53,552 nt of DNA from an uncultured Bacteroidaceae bacterium (GTDB lineage: Bacteria; Bacteroidota; Bacteroidia; Bacteroidales; Bacteroidaceae), in NCBI GenBank assembly GCA_905234735.1, contig CAJOJA010000016.1, forward strand, positions 1 to 53,552, read 5' to 3'. Shown here piece after piece: positions 44,097 to 53,405 of this stretch (position 1 is its first letter; every line of letters starts with the position of its first letter). The position numbers and the translations under genes are program-made. A model generated the notes under the pieces. It was given only the letters and a program-made list of their open reading frames with translations. It did not search any database and was not told where the DNA came from.

Positions 44097-45947
44097 TTAT
44101 TTCGTGCTGGAGTAATTACCCTCATCGTCGCTGTCGCCATAGTAGGGCTTCTGCTCAAGTAGAGAGTTGTTCTTCAATTCGTTCTTATTGTAGGGCCAGA
44201 ACAGGGCTTCGTAGTTGACGGGGGTCATGCCGCCGCTCTTGGCAGGTACGTGGTTCTTGATGTAGTCCACCTTGCCCTCGCGATGGCAGCGACGGAGCAT
44301 GTCGAACCAGCGCTTGCCCTCGAACATCAGCTCGCGACGGCGCTCGGCTATGCAGAGGTCACGCAACATACTGCGCGACAGGCCTTTGGCCGACAGTTCG
44401 TACTTAGCTGCAGCGGAGGTGTTCTCCGTCGTGGGCACCATGATGCTGCGACGGTTCACCGTCCATATCAGTTCGAAGGCTTTCTTCAGGTCCTGGTCAT
44501 AGACCTGATTGCCGTCCCCGTCCAGCAGGGGTACGCGGGCACCTTCCTCGTTGACGGTCGTCACCTCGTAGTCGTCATACTTTGCCGATTCGATGAGGGC
44601 CTCGGCCTGCATGAGCATGACGTCGGTCAGGCGATAGAATATCCAGTTGCGGTCGGAGTAGTTGGCGACTTTCGTCACATACGTCTGCTTGAAGGGGAGG
44701 CCAGACGTTGATGCCGAAACCTCAACACTGTAGTTCACAAACTTGGTGGAGTAGGCCGTAGAGCTTGACGAAGAGGACGAGCTTTCGACAGACAGGTTGG
44801 CATAGTAGCGGCAGTCGTAACGGTGGCTGAATACCTGGGACGACTCCTGAGGGTCTTTGGCCACGTTTTCATGGGCAGCCAGGAAGCCTTTGCCACTGTT
44901 GCCATCCTTTATGTAGTAGTTGCCGTAGAGGGCACCACAGGCCGAATTGGAGATGTAGTTGTCGTTGCCATTCGTGGTGAAGGCCAGCTCGAAGATGCTC
45001 TCGAAGCTGTTGCCCGTGCTACCGAAGATGTTGTTGAAGTCGTTGCCGTAGTAGTTGCCGCTGAAGCAGGGATAGAGGGGATAGCCGTCGCCGGTGGAGT
45101 TGGCCCACTTGAAGACGGCCAGGCTGCCGCGGGTGGTGCTCACCGTCTTACCGGCATAGTCTTCCTTGTATTCCTGAAGCTTGGCATCGATGACTCTCTG
45201 GGCATAGTCGGCAGCCTTCTGGTACTGTCCGTCCCAGAGGCAGAGGTCGGCCAGGAGGGCATAGATGGCGCTCTGCGTCACGCGGTTGCAATTGCTGTTG
45301 TAGCTGCGGTTCGTGTCCTTGGGGTAGGCCTTCAGTGCATTGCTGACTACCTTCTCCAGGTCCACAATCAACTCACTGATGATTTGATCGCCACTCGTAA
45401 CGGCAATGGGACCGGCCTCTTCGTCGCTCTGGATGGCATAGGTGTAATAGGGAACGTCCTTGAAGGCGCGTACCAGATAGTAGTACGAGAGGTCGCGCAG
45501 GAAGGACACCTCAGCCTGTGTGGCCAACACGTCGCTCTGGGTGTAGACGGGGTCTTTCTCGCTGACCTCGGGTGCACGGGCGATGATAGTGTTGCACTGG
45601 TTGATGACGGAGTAGAATGCGTGCCAACTGGTGTACTGGTTGGTCGAGAGCAGGTTCTCCCTCAGCGTACGGTAGATGTCGGTCTGGTCGGAGCAGTTCA
45701 GGCCCTCGCCGATGTTGTCACTACGGGTTTCACCCCACATGATGCAGCGACGGATGTAGGCATCGCTCTGCATCTTAGTATATACGCCTATCACCATTTG
45801 ATCGATGTCCTTCTTCTCGTTCCAGAAGTTGTCCTCCGATACGAAGGTCTTCGGTTCAATCTGCAGGAAATCGCCGCAGCTGGAGAGGCTCAGGCAGGCG
45901 ACGCCCGCCAGTATTATGGATTTGATTCTATTGTGTTTCATATTCAT
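44097..45947 (-). CDS. SusD/RagB-family outer-membrane lipoprotein (first pair)
   Basis: 616 residues; an ATG two codons in, at 45941, is equally plausible. Lipobox SLSS-C24 follows an intact signal. SusD features: FLQIEPKTFVSEDNFWNEKK at the mature N-terminus, HAFYSVINQCNTIIARAPEV, EVSFLRDLSYYYLVRAFKDV (TPR region), and near the C-terminus IAERRRELMFEGKRWFDMLR. A run of eight Ser (near residue 390) forms a flexible loop. As the partner of the SusC gene 12 nt upstream it should capture ligand at the cell surface. The FAS1 gene follows after 17 nt. Confidence 0.95.
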   Translation of the reverse strand: MNMKHNRIKSIILAGVACLSLSSCGDFLQIEPKTFVSEDNFWNEKKDIDQMVIGVYTKMQSDAYIRRCIMWGETRSDNIGEGLNCSDQTDIYRTLRENLLSTNQYTSWHAFYSVINQCNTIIARAPEVSEKDPVYTQSDVLATQAEVSFLRDLSYYYLVRAFKDVPYYTYAIQSDEEAGPIAVTSGDQIISELIVDLEKVVSNALKAYPKDTNRSYNSNCNRVTQSAIYALLADLCLWDGQYQKAADYAQRVIDAKLQEYKEDYAGKTVSTTRGSLAVFKWANSTGDGYPLYPCFSGNYYGNDFNNIFGSTGNSFESIFELAFTTNGNDNYISNSACGALYGNYYIKDGNSGKGFLAAHENVAKDPQESSQVFSHRYDCRYYANLSVESSSSSSSSTAYSTKFVNYSVEVSASTSGLPFKQTYVTKVANYSDRNWIFYRLTDVMLMQAEALIESAKYDDYEVTTVNEEGARVPLLDGDGNQVYDQDLKKAFELIWTVNRRSIMVPTTENTSAAAKYELSAKGLSRSMLRDLCIAERRRELMFEGKRWFDMLRRCHREGKVDYIKNHVPAKSGGMTPVNYEALFWPYNKNELKNNSLLEQKPYYGDSDDEGNYSSTK

Positions 45948-45959
45948 GCTCTCCTTTCT

Positions 45960-48900
45960 TTAGAATTCAATGTTCAGACTGAAGGTGTAGGCACGGGCAT
46001 GGGCAGGCGTATTGGCATTATCCGTAGAGATGCTGTAACCGCCGTATCCGACCTCGGGGTCGACACCTGAGTACTTGGTAAGGCAGAAGAGGTTGCGCGC
46101 ACTGGCTGACAGCTTCAGCTGGTTCATGTGCCACTTCTTGACGAGCTTGCTGTCGAACGTATAGCTCAGCTGCAAGTAGTTGAGACGCAGGAACGAGGCG
46201 TCCTCGATGAAGCGGTCGCTGACCAGTGTGTTGTAGTTGGTCGTGTAGTAGTTGGAGAGGGCACGGGGGATGTAGCTGCCCACGCCGCCGTCGCCTTCCT
46301 TACGCCAGCGATAGTTGACGGCCTCGCTCTGGTTGTTGTTCGAGTTCATGGACTCTACGTTCAGACGGGCCAGGTTGTAGACGTCGTAGTCGAGACGGTA
46401 GTTGAACTGTGTGGAGAGGCGCCAGTGGCCATAGTTCAGCGTGAAGCCGAAACCACCCGTCAGTTTGGGCAGTGAGCTACCCAGGTAGACGATGTCGAGT
46501 TCGTTGATTTGACCGTCGTGGTTGATGTCCTCGTACATGGCATCGCCACCGTTGAACTTGCCCAACGGAGAACCCGTATTACTGTCGTAGCAGAACATCA
46601 TCTGCAGGGGCTCGCCCTTTTCGTTCAGGATGAGCTGTCCGTCCTTGTTCAGAGCCACGGGATAGGTTATGCCATTATCGATATTAGCCTGCAGCACGTC
46701 GGCACCCTGGTACTTGGCAATGCGCTGTGCCGTGGTGAAGTTGTACTGATAGGTACCCTTGCAACGGAAGCCGTAGATGGAACCGAAGGGGTTGTTGATT
46801 TGTACGCGCTGCAGCGTAGTAGCGTTCTGCTTGGCGAACTCGGTGTTCAAGCCTTCCAGCACGTTCTCGTCCATCTTGGTGATGAGGTTGTGGTTGTTGG
46901 CGAAGTTCACGTAGCAGTCCAGCGAGAACTTGCCCTTCTTGAGCAGCCTATTACCGTCGATGTTGAACTCCCAACCGTTGTTCTTCATGTTGCCGACGTT
47001 CTTGACGGCCAGACTGGCGTAGCCGGTGCTGGTGGGGATGCCGCTGGGCATCATCATGTCGGTGGTCAGGCGCGAGTAGACGTCGAGGCGGAACTTGAGG
47101 CGGTCGTCGAAGAAGCCGAGGTTGAAGCCGACGTTCCACGAGGTCACCTGCTCAGGGCCCATATTGTTGAGCTTCAGTCCGCTGGGGTTCATGGAGATGG
47201 TGCCCAGATAGGCCGAGCTGGCCGAATACTTGTTCATGTAGAGGTAGTCCTGGTTGGGCGGGTTACCTACCCTACCCCAACCGGCGCTGACGGCCAGCAT
47301 GCTCACCTTGGCCTTCTCGCGTGCCCAGTTCATGAAGTTCTCGTCGATGATGTTCCAGCGTCCCGATACGGAGTAGCTGGCCAACCAGCGGCGACTGGGA
47401 CCGAAGCGCGTGGTACCGTCCATGCGGATGGTGCCGTCCACGGAGTACTTGCTCTTGTAGGAGTAGTGGGCGGTGTACATGTAGCCTATGCTGCGCCACT
47501 GTCCGTAGCCGGAGCTCATGCCGCTGATGAGGCCGCCGGCTGAAGGCGATGTGACGCCGCTGGGCAGACGATAGGCGTTGGTGCTCTGGTTGCTGTTGCT
47601 GCCGCTGGACAGTTCGAAGCGGGCGAGCATGGTCATGTAGTTGTCCCTGTTCTTGAAGGCCGGGATGTAGTTCAGCGTGTGCTTGGTGGTGAAGCCCAGG
47701 CTCTTGGCGCTGTAGCTGTAGGCCGTGTGGGTGTCGATGTAGTTGGCGGTACTGAGTTCGCGGGGATAGTCCTTGTCGTCGTACTCGTTGGAGACGTTGA
47801 TGAAGACGTATCCGTTGTACTTCAGCTGATGGTGGTCGTCGTCCAGGCCGAGCAGCTTGTACTCCAGTTCCAGACGTGGAGCCAGTTCGTAGCGGCGCTG
47901 CTTGCTGGAGGCCAGGTTGGCGCTTGCCAGGGGATTGGCCAAGCCGCGCTGGTCGTCCAGTTTCTTGTTGTTGGTGCTGGCAAAGGCCTCCCTCTGCAAC
48001 ATATAGTAGTAGTCGTTCGAGGGTACTCCGTTCTCATACTCGTAGTAGGGCGAGAGGTTGGGCATCTTGACCATAGCGATACCCCAGAGTCCATCGTAGT
48101 TCATGTTGCGGTCGGTGTAGGTCAGCGAGAAGTCGGAGATAATCTTGATGCGGTCGCTGACGTAGTAGTCCAGTGCCATACGGGTCGAGAAGCGGTCGAG
48201 CTTCTGCTTGATGATGTTACCCGTCTCGTGGTCGTAACCGCCGGAGATGCGGAAGAGGGTCTTCTCGTCACCGCCCTGTACGCTGATGTAGTGGTTCTGG
48301 CGTGTACCCAGCTGCGATACGAGCTTCGTCCAGTCGGTGTTGTTGTCGAACATATAGGCCTCCGAGAATCCCTCGTAGTTGTAGTTCATCTCGGGGATGT
48401 TGCCGTCGGTGTCGGAGAGGCGGGGGTTGAAGTAGGCCTCTTTCAGCATCATGGTGTACTGGTCGCCATTGAGAAGTTTCACGGGGCGGTTCTTGTCGTT
48501 GATGGTGATCTTACCAGAGTAGGACACGCGCACCGGACCGCGCGAACCGCGCTTGGTGGTGATTTCGATGACACCGTTGGCACCGTCCTTACCCCAGATG
48601 GCAGTGGCGGAGGCATCCTTCAGCACCTTGATGTCCAGGATGTCCTCGGTGTTCACCTTCAGCAGTTCGGCAAACTTCTCATCGGTAGCCGTGGAAATAT
48701 CAAAGTCGGAGAGGTCCACGTCGGTGGCCTTGTCACCGTTGACGACGATGAGGGGTTCGTTACTGGTCAGGGTGGAGATGGTGGAGGCACCACGCAGACG
48801 CATCTGCGAGCCGGCACCTACGTTACCCGAAGAGGCGATGATGTCCAGACCGGCGATACGTCCCTGCAGGGCTTCGTCGACGGAGGTGATACCCAGTCCC

Positions 48901-49325
48901 TCGAACTCCTTGGCGTCCAGTCCCTGGGCCGAGTAGCTGACCTCGCGCTCGGGGATGGCCAGGCCGGAGGTACGTGCCATCTTCTTGCCGGTAATGACGG
49001 CTTCCTTCATGATTTTCACGTCGGCGCCCATCGTGATTTTGTACACCTGCTTCGTGATGGGCTTGATAATCTGTGACTTCATGCCCACGCAGGAGAAGAC
49101 GAGGTGATTCTTCTTACTATCCTTCACGGTCATCGTGAAGTTACCGTTACCGTCGGTCACCGTAGCGCTGACGGTACGGTTCGAGGGGTCTATTTCCTTG
49201 ACGGCTACGCCGGGCAGTTCGCCGAACTCGTCGGAGACGGTACCGCTGACGCGCGTCACCTGTGCGCTGACAAGCGAGGATGTCAGACACATTATTATTA
49301 ATAAGGTATATTTAAGTGTTTTCAT
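45960..49325 (-). CDS. SusC/RagA-family TonB-dependent transporter (first pair)
   Basis: 1121 residues. Signal peptide MKTLKYTLLIIMCLTSSLVSA. A carboxypeptidase-regulatory-like domain (about 25-105) is followed by a TonB-box-like MKEAVITGKKMART. The plug has LQGRIAGLDIIASSGNVGAG and VLKDASATAIWGKDGANGVI (to about 275), and the barrel ends ARAYTFSLNIEF. It transports its ligand with energy from TonB-ExbBD. Its start overlaps the stop of the first FAS1 gene (ATGA), showing direct coupling of a FAS1 protein with a transporter. In contrast to the second SusC of this operon it keeps the TonB-box region. Confidence 0.95.
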   Translation of the reverse strand: MKTLKYTLLIIMCLTSSLVSAQVTRVSGTVSDEFGELPGVAVKEIDPSNRTVSATVTDGNGNFTMTVKDSKKNHLVFSCVGMKSQIIKPITKQVYKITMGADVKIMKEAVITGKKMARTSGLAIPEREVSYSAQGLDAKEFEGLGITSVDEALQGRIAGLDIIASSGNVGAGSQMRLRGASTISTLTSNEPLIVVNGDKATDVDLSDFDISTATDEKFAELLKVNTEDILDIKVLKDASATAIWGKDGANGVIEITTKRGSRGPVRVSYSGKITINDKNRPVKLLNGDQYTMMLKEAYFNPRLSDTDGNIPEMNYNYEGFSEAYMFDNNTDWTKLVSQLGTRQNHYISVQGGDEKTLFRISGGYDHETGNIIKQKLDRFSTRMALDYYVSDRIKIISDFSLTYTDRNMNYDGLWGIAMVKMPNLSPYYEYENGVPSNDYYYMLQREAFASTNNKKLDDQRGLANPLASANLASSKQRRYELAPRLELEYKLLGLDDDHHQLKYNGYVFINVSNEYDDKDYPRELSTANYIDTHTAYSYSAKSLGFTTKHTLNYIPAFKNRDNYMTMLARFELSSGSNSNQSTNAYRLPSGVTSPSAGGLISGMSSGYGQWRSIGYMYTAHYSYKSKYSVDGTIRMDGTTRFGPSRRWLASYSVSGRWNIIDENFMNWAREKAKVSMLAVSAGWGRVGNPPNQDYLYMNKYSASSAYLGTISMNPSGLKLNNMGPEQVTSWNVGFNLGFFDDRLKFRLDVYSRLTTDMMMPSGIPTSTGYASLAVKNVGNMKNNGWEFNIDGNRLLKKGKFSLDCYVNFANNHNLITKMDENVLEGLNTEFAKQNATTLQRVQINNPFGSIYGFRCKGTYQYNFTTAQRIAKYQGADVLQANIDNGITYPVALNKDGQLILNEKGEPLQMMFCYDSNTGSPLGKFNGGDAMYEDINHDGQINELDIVYLGSSLPKLTGGFGFTLNYGHWRLSTQFNYRLDYDVYNLARLNVESMNSNNNQSEAVNYRWRKEGDGGVGSYIPRALSNYYTTNYNTLVSDRFIEDASFLRLNYLQLSYTFDSKLVKKWHMNQLKLSASARNLFCLTKYSGVDPEVGYGGYSISTDNANTPAHARAYTFSLNIEF

Positions 49326-52234
49326 CTCTTACGCTTGATTGAGGTTGGAGTTGGAGTGGGTGTGGGGACATCGTTCACCACGGGATAGGCAGCCAGCAAC
49401 TGCTCCACCTTCGCATAGTCGGTGGGGTTGTAGTAAACGCCCATGGGATTCTCTTCGCTCACCGGGAATGCCTCCAGGGGAGTGTCGATCTGATGAATCA
49501 CGGCGAAGGACGAGGAGTAGATGCGCGAACTGCTGTTGCCCTTCAGGTCCTTACCGTTGAAGTAGTACTGACGGGTGAGTATGTTGCAGCAGTTGGGGTC
49601 TACGAGGTGGGTCTTCATGCTGTTGTCGACAATCTGCATCTGTCCGCCCAGTTCGTAGTTGACATAGATCTTCACGAAGCGGTTGGACTGCGGGTCGAGG
49701 CAGGCGCTCTCGAAGACGTCGTTGGCATGGTTGGCTCCCTCCACGTACACGGAGTTGTCCTGGATGTGGTAGAGTACGAAGTTGTTGATGACGTTCTTCA
49801 TGGTCTGCATCTGCTCGTAGAGGTAGAGCGTGTCGGCAGCAATCTTCAGCATGGCCAGCGAGTCTTCCTCGGTGGGTGTCTCGCCTTCACCGTACTTGTC
49901 GGCAATCTCGTAGTAGCGGCTGGCGGCCACGGTGTGCGAGTTCATCACGTTGTCCACGTCGTCCCAGGTGGGCAGTTTGTGTGCCTCAGTCAGGGCGTCG
50001 ATGCTCGCGTTGGTGGGCACGTAGATGGTGTAGTGATAGTTGTTGAGGTTGGTCAGACAGTTGTCCATGGTGACGTGGTTGGCACCGTCGTTGGTACTGA
50101 TGATGTCCATGCTGGCCAGCAGGTTGGCAAACGAGCCGAACTGATTCTCGCGCAGGCTGTCGGTAAGGGCGGCGTAGGGGCTGGTGAAGGTACTCATCAG
50201 GGGCTCTTCGTCGATGATGTAGCTGCGTCCGTTACCCTCGACGCTCTTGTCGAAGACCTCGGTCACGGGGATGTAGTAGCCGCGCTCGTACTGGAACGAA
50301 CCTGCTACGCCGGTCACCTTCGAGCCGTCCCACTCTACGACCACGGGACCGCCGTTGCGGGCCTCGTAGAACTTCTGCCCGGGAACGAACAGGCTGGTGC
50401 AGAGTGAGCTGTTGATGATGTCGGTGAAGTGGTTGAAGACATCGCCGTTGCGGTCGAACGTCGTGGACAGACTCACCTGTGTGGTGCTCTGTTCGGCTAT
50501 CGCTCCGCGACCCTTCTCGTCCAGGGTGGTCCAGTCTACAAGGTAGGGGTAGGCTGCGATGGTACCCTGGTCGTTGACGTAGTACTTGTAGGCCACGGCC
50601 GTGGAGGTTCCATTGGCCAGTGTGCGCCTGTAGCTGACGGGGTCGTAGTAGGTCTGCAGGGCGTTGTCGGTGGGGATGACGTAGCTGTACTTGCTGCCCA
50701 TGTTGTTCAGGTAGGCATAGAAACCTTCACCACCAGCCGTGTTGCGGTCCTTGTTGATGACGGAGTAGGTCAGGTTCAGGTCTTCGTTGGCGCGGATGAC
50801 GCAGGGGTAGAAGACGCTGACGTACTCGGGGGCCACATAGACCTTGTTGGTCTGGTAGATGACACCGTTGCAGGCCCAGAGCACCTTGTCGATGTCGGCC
50901 TTCTCGACGCCCATGGGTTCGCTGGCGGTGTTGTTGATGCTGGCGAACTGGCTGGGGATGGCCGACTTCAGGCTGGGCAGCATGGTGTTGCGCAGCAGGG
51001 GCAGGATGACCTCGTCGGGGGCATTGTCCCATGCCGTCTCACCGGGACCGGCATCCTTGTAGCGCTCGTTCAGGTCGGAGCCGTTGCCTTGCAGATAGGC
51101 ACGCATGGCTTCGTCGGTGGGCACCATCATGACGGCGGCATCCTGCTGGTAGGTGGTGTTCGTACTGTTCAGGTAGTAGCGGTTCCATCCCGGATCGAAG
51201 GGCAACAGGTTGGTCACCGTCTTCTTGCCGTCCTTGTCGTCGGTCTGGTTGAAGGGGTGCAGCGTATGCTCGTTGAAGTAGCGCTTCACGTAGACACTGT
51301 CCTTGCCGCCATAGACACGCTGATAGTCGTCGGTTATCGTTTGGTCGAAGTGGGGATAGGAGAAGCGGTCGAGCAGGCGGCTGTAGATGCTGAACTGCGG
51401 CTGCGTACTAATCACGTTGGCCATGTTGTCCAGCGGCAGTGCCACGCCTTCCAGGATGTGGATGTAACCGTTCTGGCAGGTGATGTCCTTCTCGATGATG
51501 CTCCGGCCGTTGACGAAGGCTCCCTCGTTGGAGTTGATGTCGCCGTTGGTCAGGAACTCCACGTCGGCCGACGTGATATTGTTGTTCTGCATGAACTTGG
51601 GCATGAAGTGAATCATCGAGGCCACTCCGTCGTCCATCAGCATGGGGATGCTGTCCTTGCCGCGCAGACGGCCCCAGTAGTCAATCTGCTCGTTCGTCGA
51701 CACAGCCACACGGGCGGGGTTCACCACCGGGAACTGTGCCTTGGTGACGATGGGCACGGAGTCCATCAGGTCCACCGAACTGGAGCGGCGCAGGCAGGCA
51801 CCCTCCTGAGGGGTTTCCGTCGAGCTGGACGTGGGCAGGTTACCCAGCAGCTCCACCAGATAGGCGCTGTTCACCATGTTGGCCTTGAAGAGCAGTTTCT
51901 TCTGGGCCGCTGTCATGGACTCCAGGGAGGTGATCCCCCACGCATTCTTCTGGTAGAAGGCTTGCCAAGCCTGGTCGTCGGCGACGAACAGGGTCTTGGA
52001 ACCGGTCTTCTGCAGCACCGAAGCGTAGTCCTCGTCCTGAGCATTGATGAGCTTCAATGTCTCTGTGAAGTTACCACGTGTCTCCAGCTCCTTGTAGATG
52101 CTCTCTCCCAGCCACGAAGGCTGTCCGGTGAGCAGGTCGTCGCTACACGACGTGCCTATTCCACCCAGGAAAAGAGCAGCACAAGCCGGAATCACCGTAC
52201 GGGTAACTCTTCGCTTTAGCATACTGTTTTTCAT
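49322..52234 (-). CDS. Large multi-FAS1 lipoprotein (first gene of the SusCD/FAS1 operon)
   Basis: 970 residues; an ATG four codons in, at 52222, would also leave a full signal. Lipobox GIGTS-C30. FAS1-type modules recur along the protein: about 50-275 (GSKTLFVADDQAWQAFYQKN, then GYIHILEGVALPLDNM), 280-480 (AVMMVPTDEAMRAYLQGNG, then CNGVIYQTNKVYV), 485-680 (KYSYVIPTDNALQTYY, GRSYIIDEEP) and 690-940 (YHYTIYVPTNASIDALTEAH, GGQMQIVDNSMKTH). Each ends in the hydrophobic strand that closes a FAS1 fold. The C-terminus is a Pro-Thr repeat (TPTPTPTSIKRKR). It follows promoter 52315-52345 and overlaps the SusC start. Likely a long surface adhesin or receptor extension; ligand unknown. Confidence 0.88.
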   Translation of the reverse strand: MKNSMLKRRVTRTVIPACAALFLGGIGTSCSDDLLTGQPSWLGESIYKELETRGNFTETLKLINAQDEDYASVLQKTGSKTLFVADDQAWQAFYQKNAWGITSLESMTAAQKKLLFKANMVNSAYLVELLGNLPTSSSTETPQEGACLRRSSSVDLMDSVPIVTKAQFPVVNPARVAVSTNEQIDYWGRLRGKDSIPMLMDDGVASMIHFMPKFMQNNNITSADVEFLTNGDINSNEGAFVNGRSIIEKDITCQNGYIHILEGVALPLDNMANVISTQPQFSIYSRLLDRFSYPHFDQTITDDYQRVYGGKDSVYVKRYFNEHTLHPFNQTDDKDGKKTVTNLLPFDPGWNRYYLNSTNTTYQQDAAVMMVPTDEAMRAYLQGNGSDLNERYKDAGPGETAWDNAPDEVILPLLRNTMLPSLKSAIPSQFASINNTASEPMGVEKADIDKVLWACNGVIYQTNKVYVAPEYVSVFYPCVIRANEDLNLTYSVINKDRNTAGGEGFYAYLNNMGSKYSYVIPTDNALQTYYDPVSYRRTLANGTSTAVAYKYYVNDQGTIAAYPYLVDWTTLDEKGRGAIAEQSTTQVSLSTTFDRNGDVFNHFTDIINSSLCTSLFVPGQKFYEARNGGPVVVEWDGSKVTGVAGSFQYERGYYIPVTEVFDKSVEGNGRSYIIDEEPLMSTFTSPYAALTDSLRENQFGSFANLLASMDIISTNDGANHVTMDNCLTNLNNYHYTIYVPTNASIDALTEAHKLPTWDDVDNVMNSHTVAASRYYEIADKYGEGETPTEEDSLAMLKIAADTLYLYEQMQTMKNVINNFVLYHIQDNSVYVEGANHANDVFESACLDPQSNRFVKIYVNYELGGQMQIVDNSMKTHLVDPNCCNILTRQYYFNGKDLKGNSSSRIYSSSFAVIHQIDTPLEAFPVSEENPMGVYYNPTDYAKVEQLLAAYPVVNDVPTPTPTPTSIKRKR

Positions 52235-52314
52235 CGTAGTTTTATTAGTATAAATTTAGTTAGTTTCTCGGTTGTTTTCACGCGACCAGGGCACGATTTG
52301 ACCCTAAAAACCCA

Positions 52315-52345
52315 CAAATATACACATAATTTGCGAGAGAACAAA
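52315..52345 (-). promoter_or_regulatory. Promoter of the seven-gene FAS1/SusCD operon
   Basis: On the minus strand, TTTG (52345-52342), a 19-nt spacer and TATATTTG (52322-52315) match the Bacteroidetes consensus. The transcript would start near 52308, with a leader of about 74 nt to the ATG at 52234. No second good promoter was seen in the short gaps further downstream. Confidence 0.8.
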
Positions 52346-52384
52346 GGAATTTTAACTTTTCCTTAAAAAAAGATTAAAAAATAT

Positions 52385-52452
52385 GTAGTTAAGTAGGTAA
52401 GCAGATAATGCTTCGCCAGTAGTTAACTACTAACTACTAACTACTTAACTAC
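52385..52452 (-). terminator. Inverted repeat and TAACTAC heptads after panB
   Basis: GTAGTTAAGTAG (52385-52396) and its exact complement (52441-52452) can pair around a 44-nt loop. The loop's last part consists of three TAACTAC heptads (52424-52444). On the minus strand the structure is followed by T-rich sequence (52380-52360), consistent with termination of panB. The heptads also link it to the dispersed 7-nt repeats elsewhere. Confidence 0.6.
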
Positions 52453-52473
52453 CTCTTCAACTTCTCCCAAAAA

Positions 52474-53292
52474 TCAATACTTCTCCTGCTCGTTGGGGAA
52501 GTCGCCCGACTTCACGTCGCTGACGTACTGCCCGATGGCATCCGTCATAATGGTGTTCAGGTCGGCATAGCGGCGCAGGAACTTCGGCGAGAAACCCTTG
52601 TTCATGCCCAGCATATCGTGCAGCACCAGCACCTGACCGTCGGCCGGACCGCCGCCGATACCTATGATGGGTATCTCCACCTCGCGGCACACGCGCTCCG
52701 TCAGCGCAGCCGGAATCTTCTCCAGCACGATGGCGAAACATCCCGCCTCGGCCAGCAAGTGGGCGTCGTGCACCAGCTTCTCTGCCTCGGCCTCCTCACG
52801 AGCCCGTACGGCGTACGTGCCGAACTTATTGATGCTCTGCGGCGTCAGTCCCAGATGACCGCAGACGGGAATGCCCGCTGCCAATATCGTGCGCACCGTC
52901 TCGATAATCTCTTCGCCGCCCTCCAGCTTCAGCGCGTCGCAGTGGGCCTCCTTCATGATGCGTATGGCATTCGTGATGCCCTCCGAGGCATTCACCTGAT
53001 ACGAGCCAAAGGGCATATCGCACACCACCAGCGCACGCTGCACGCCGCGCACTACGCTCTTTGCGTGGTAAATCATCTGGTCCACGGTGATGGGCAGTGT
53101 CGTCGCGTTACCCGCCATCACGTTCGATGCCGAGTCGCCAATCAGAATCACGTCCACCCCTGCCCCATCCACGATTTGTGCCATCGTGTAGTCGTAAGCC
53201 GTCAGCATGGCTATTTTCTTGCCCTGCTGCTTCATTTCCGTCAGGCGATGCGTAGTCACCTTCCGCGTATCTTCTACTAAATATCCTGCCAT
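52474..53292 (-). CDS. panB: 3-methyl-2-oxobutanoate hydroxymethyltransferase
   Basis: 272 residues from the ATG at 53292; MQNR from 53304 is an alternative. A longer frame from 53436 runs through two promoters and is excluded. The enzyme transfers a hydroxymethyl group from methylene-tetrahydrofolate to ketoisovalerate, the first step of pantothenate synthesis. Visible motifs are [33 protein letters not shown] (Mg-binding Asp), the KLEGGEEI loop, [16 protein letters not shown], and FAIVLEKIP with the catalytic Glu near 179. [20 protein letters not shown] is the C-terminal signature. It stands alone on the minus strand, with its own promoters and terminator, so it is probably monocistronic. 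Confidence 0.96.
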   Translation of the reverse strand: MAGYLVEDTRKVTTHRLTEMKQQGKKIAMLTAYDYTMAQIVDGAGVDVILIGDSASNVMAGNATTLPITVDQMIYHAKSVVRGVQRALVVCDMPFGSYQVNASEGITNAIRIMKEAHCDALKLEGGEEIIETVRTILAAGIPVCGHLGLTPQSINKFGTYAVRAREEAEAEKLVHDAHLLAEAGCFAIVLEKIPAALTERVCREVEIPIIGIGGGPADGQVLVLHDMLGMNKGFSPKFLRRYADLNTIMTDAIGQYVSDVKSGDFPNEQEKY

Positions 53293-53321
53293 TCTATTTT
53301 GCATTTTTACATATTCGGGTA

Positions 53322-53353
53322 CAAAGATAGTGCAAACCGAGCGAAATAGCAAA
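53322..53353 (-). promoter_or_regulatory. panB promoter, proximal copy
   Basis: On the minus strand, TTTG... wait-free match: TTTG at 53353-53350, 20-nt spacer, TATCTTTG at 53329-53322. The start would be near 53315, giving a leader of 11-23 nt to either panB ATG. It shares non-consensus spacer sequence (CGCTCGGTT) with the distal copy. Confidence 0.82.
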
Positions 53354-53405
53354 TAATATTTGTTTTTTCCGAGGTGCAGCCTATCTTCGAGGCTCGCCAG
53401 AGACT

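Noticed and set aside
44770..44810. Ser-codon run in SusD as a possible phase-variable repeat
   Set aside because: The codons are mixed (AGC, TCG, TCC, TCT, GAG-type complements), so it is not a simple mononucleotide or short tandem tract prone to slippage.
50429..52219. Long plus-strand frames (49493-50407 and 50429-52219) antisense to the first FAS1 gene
   Set aside because: Composition of antisense type, no start context, and they cover a well-supported FAS1 protein.
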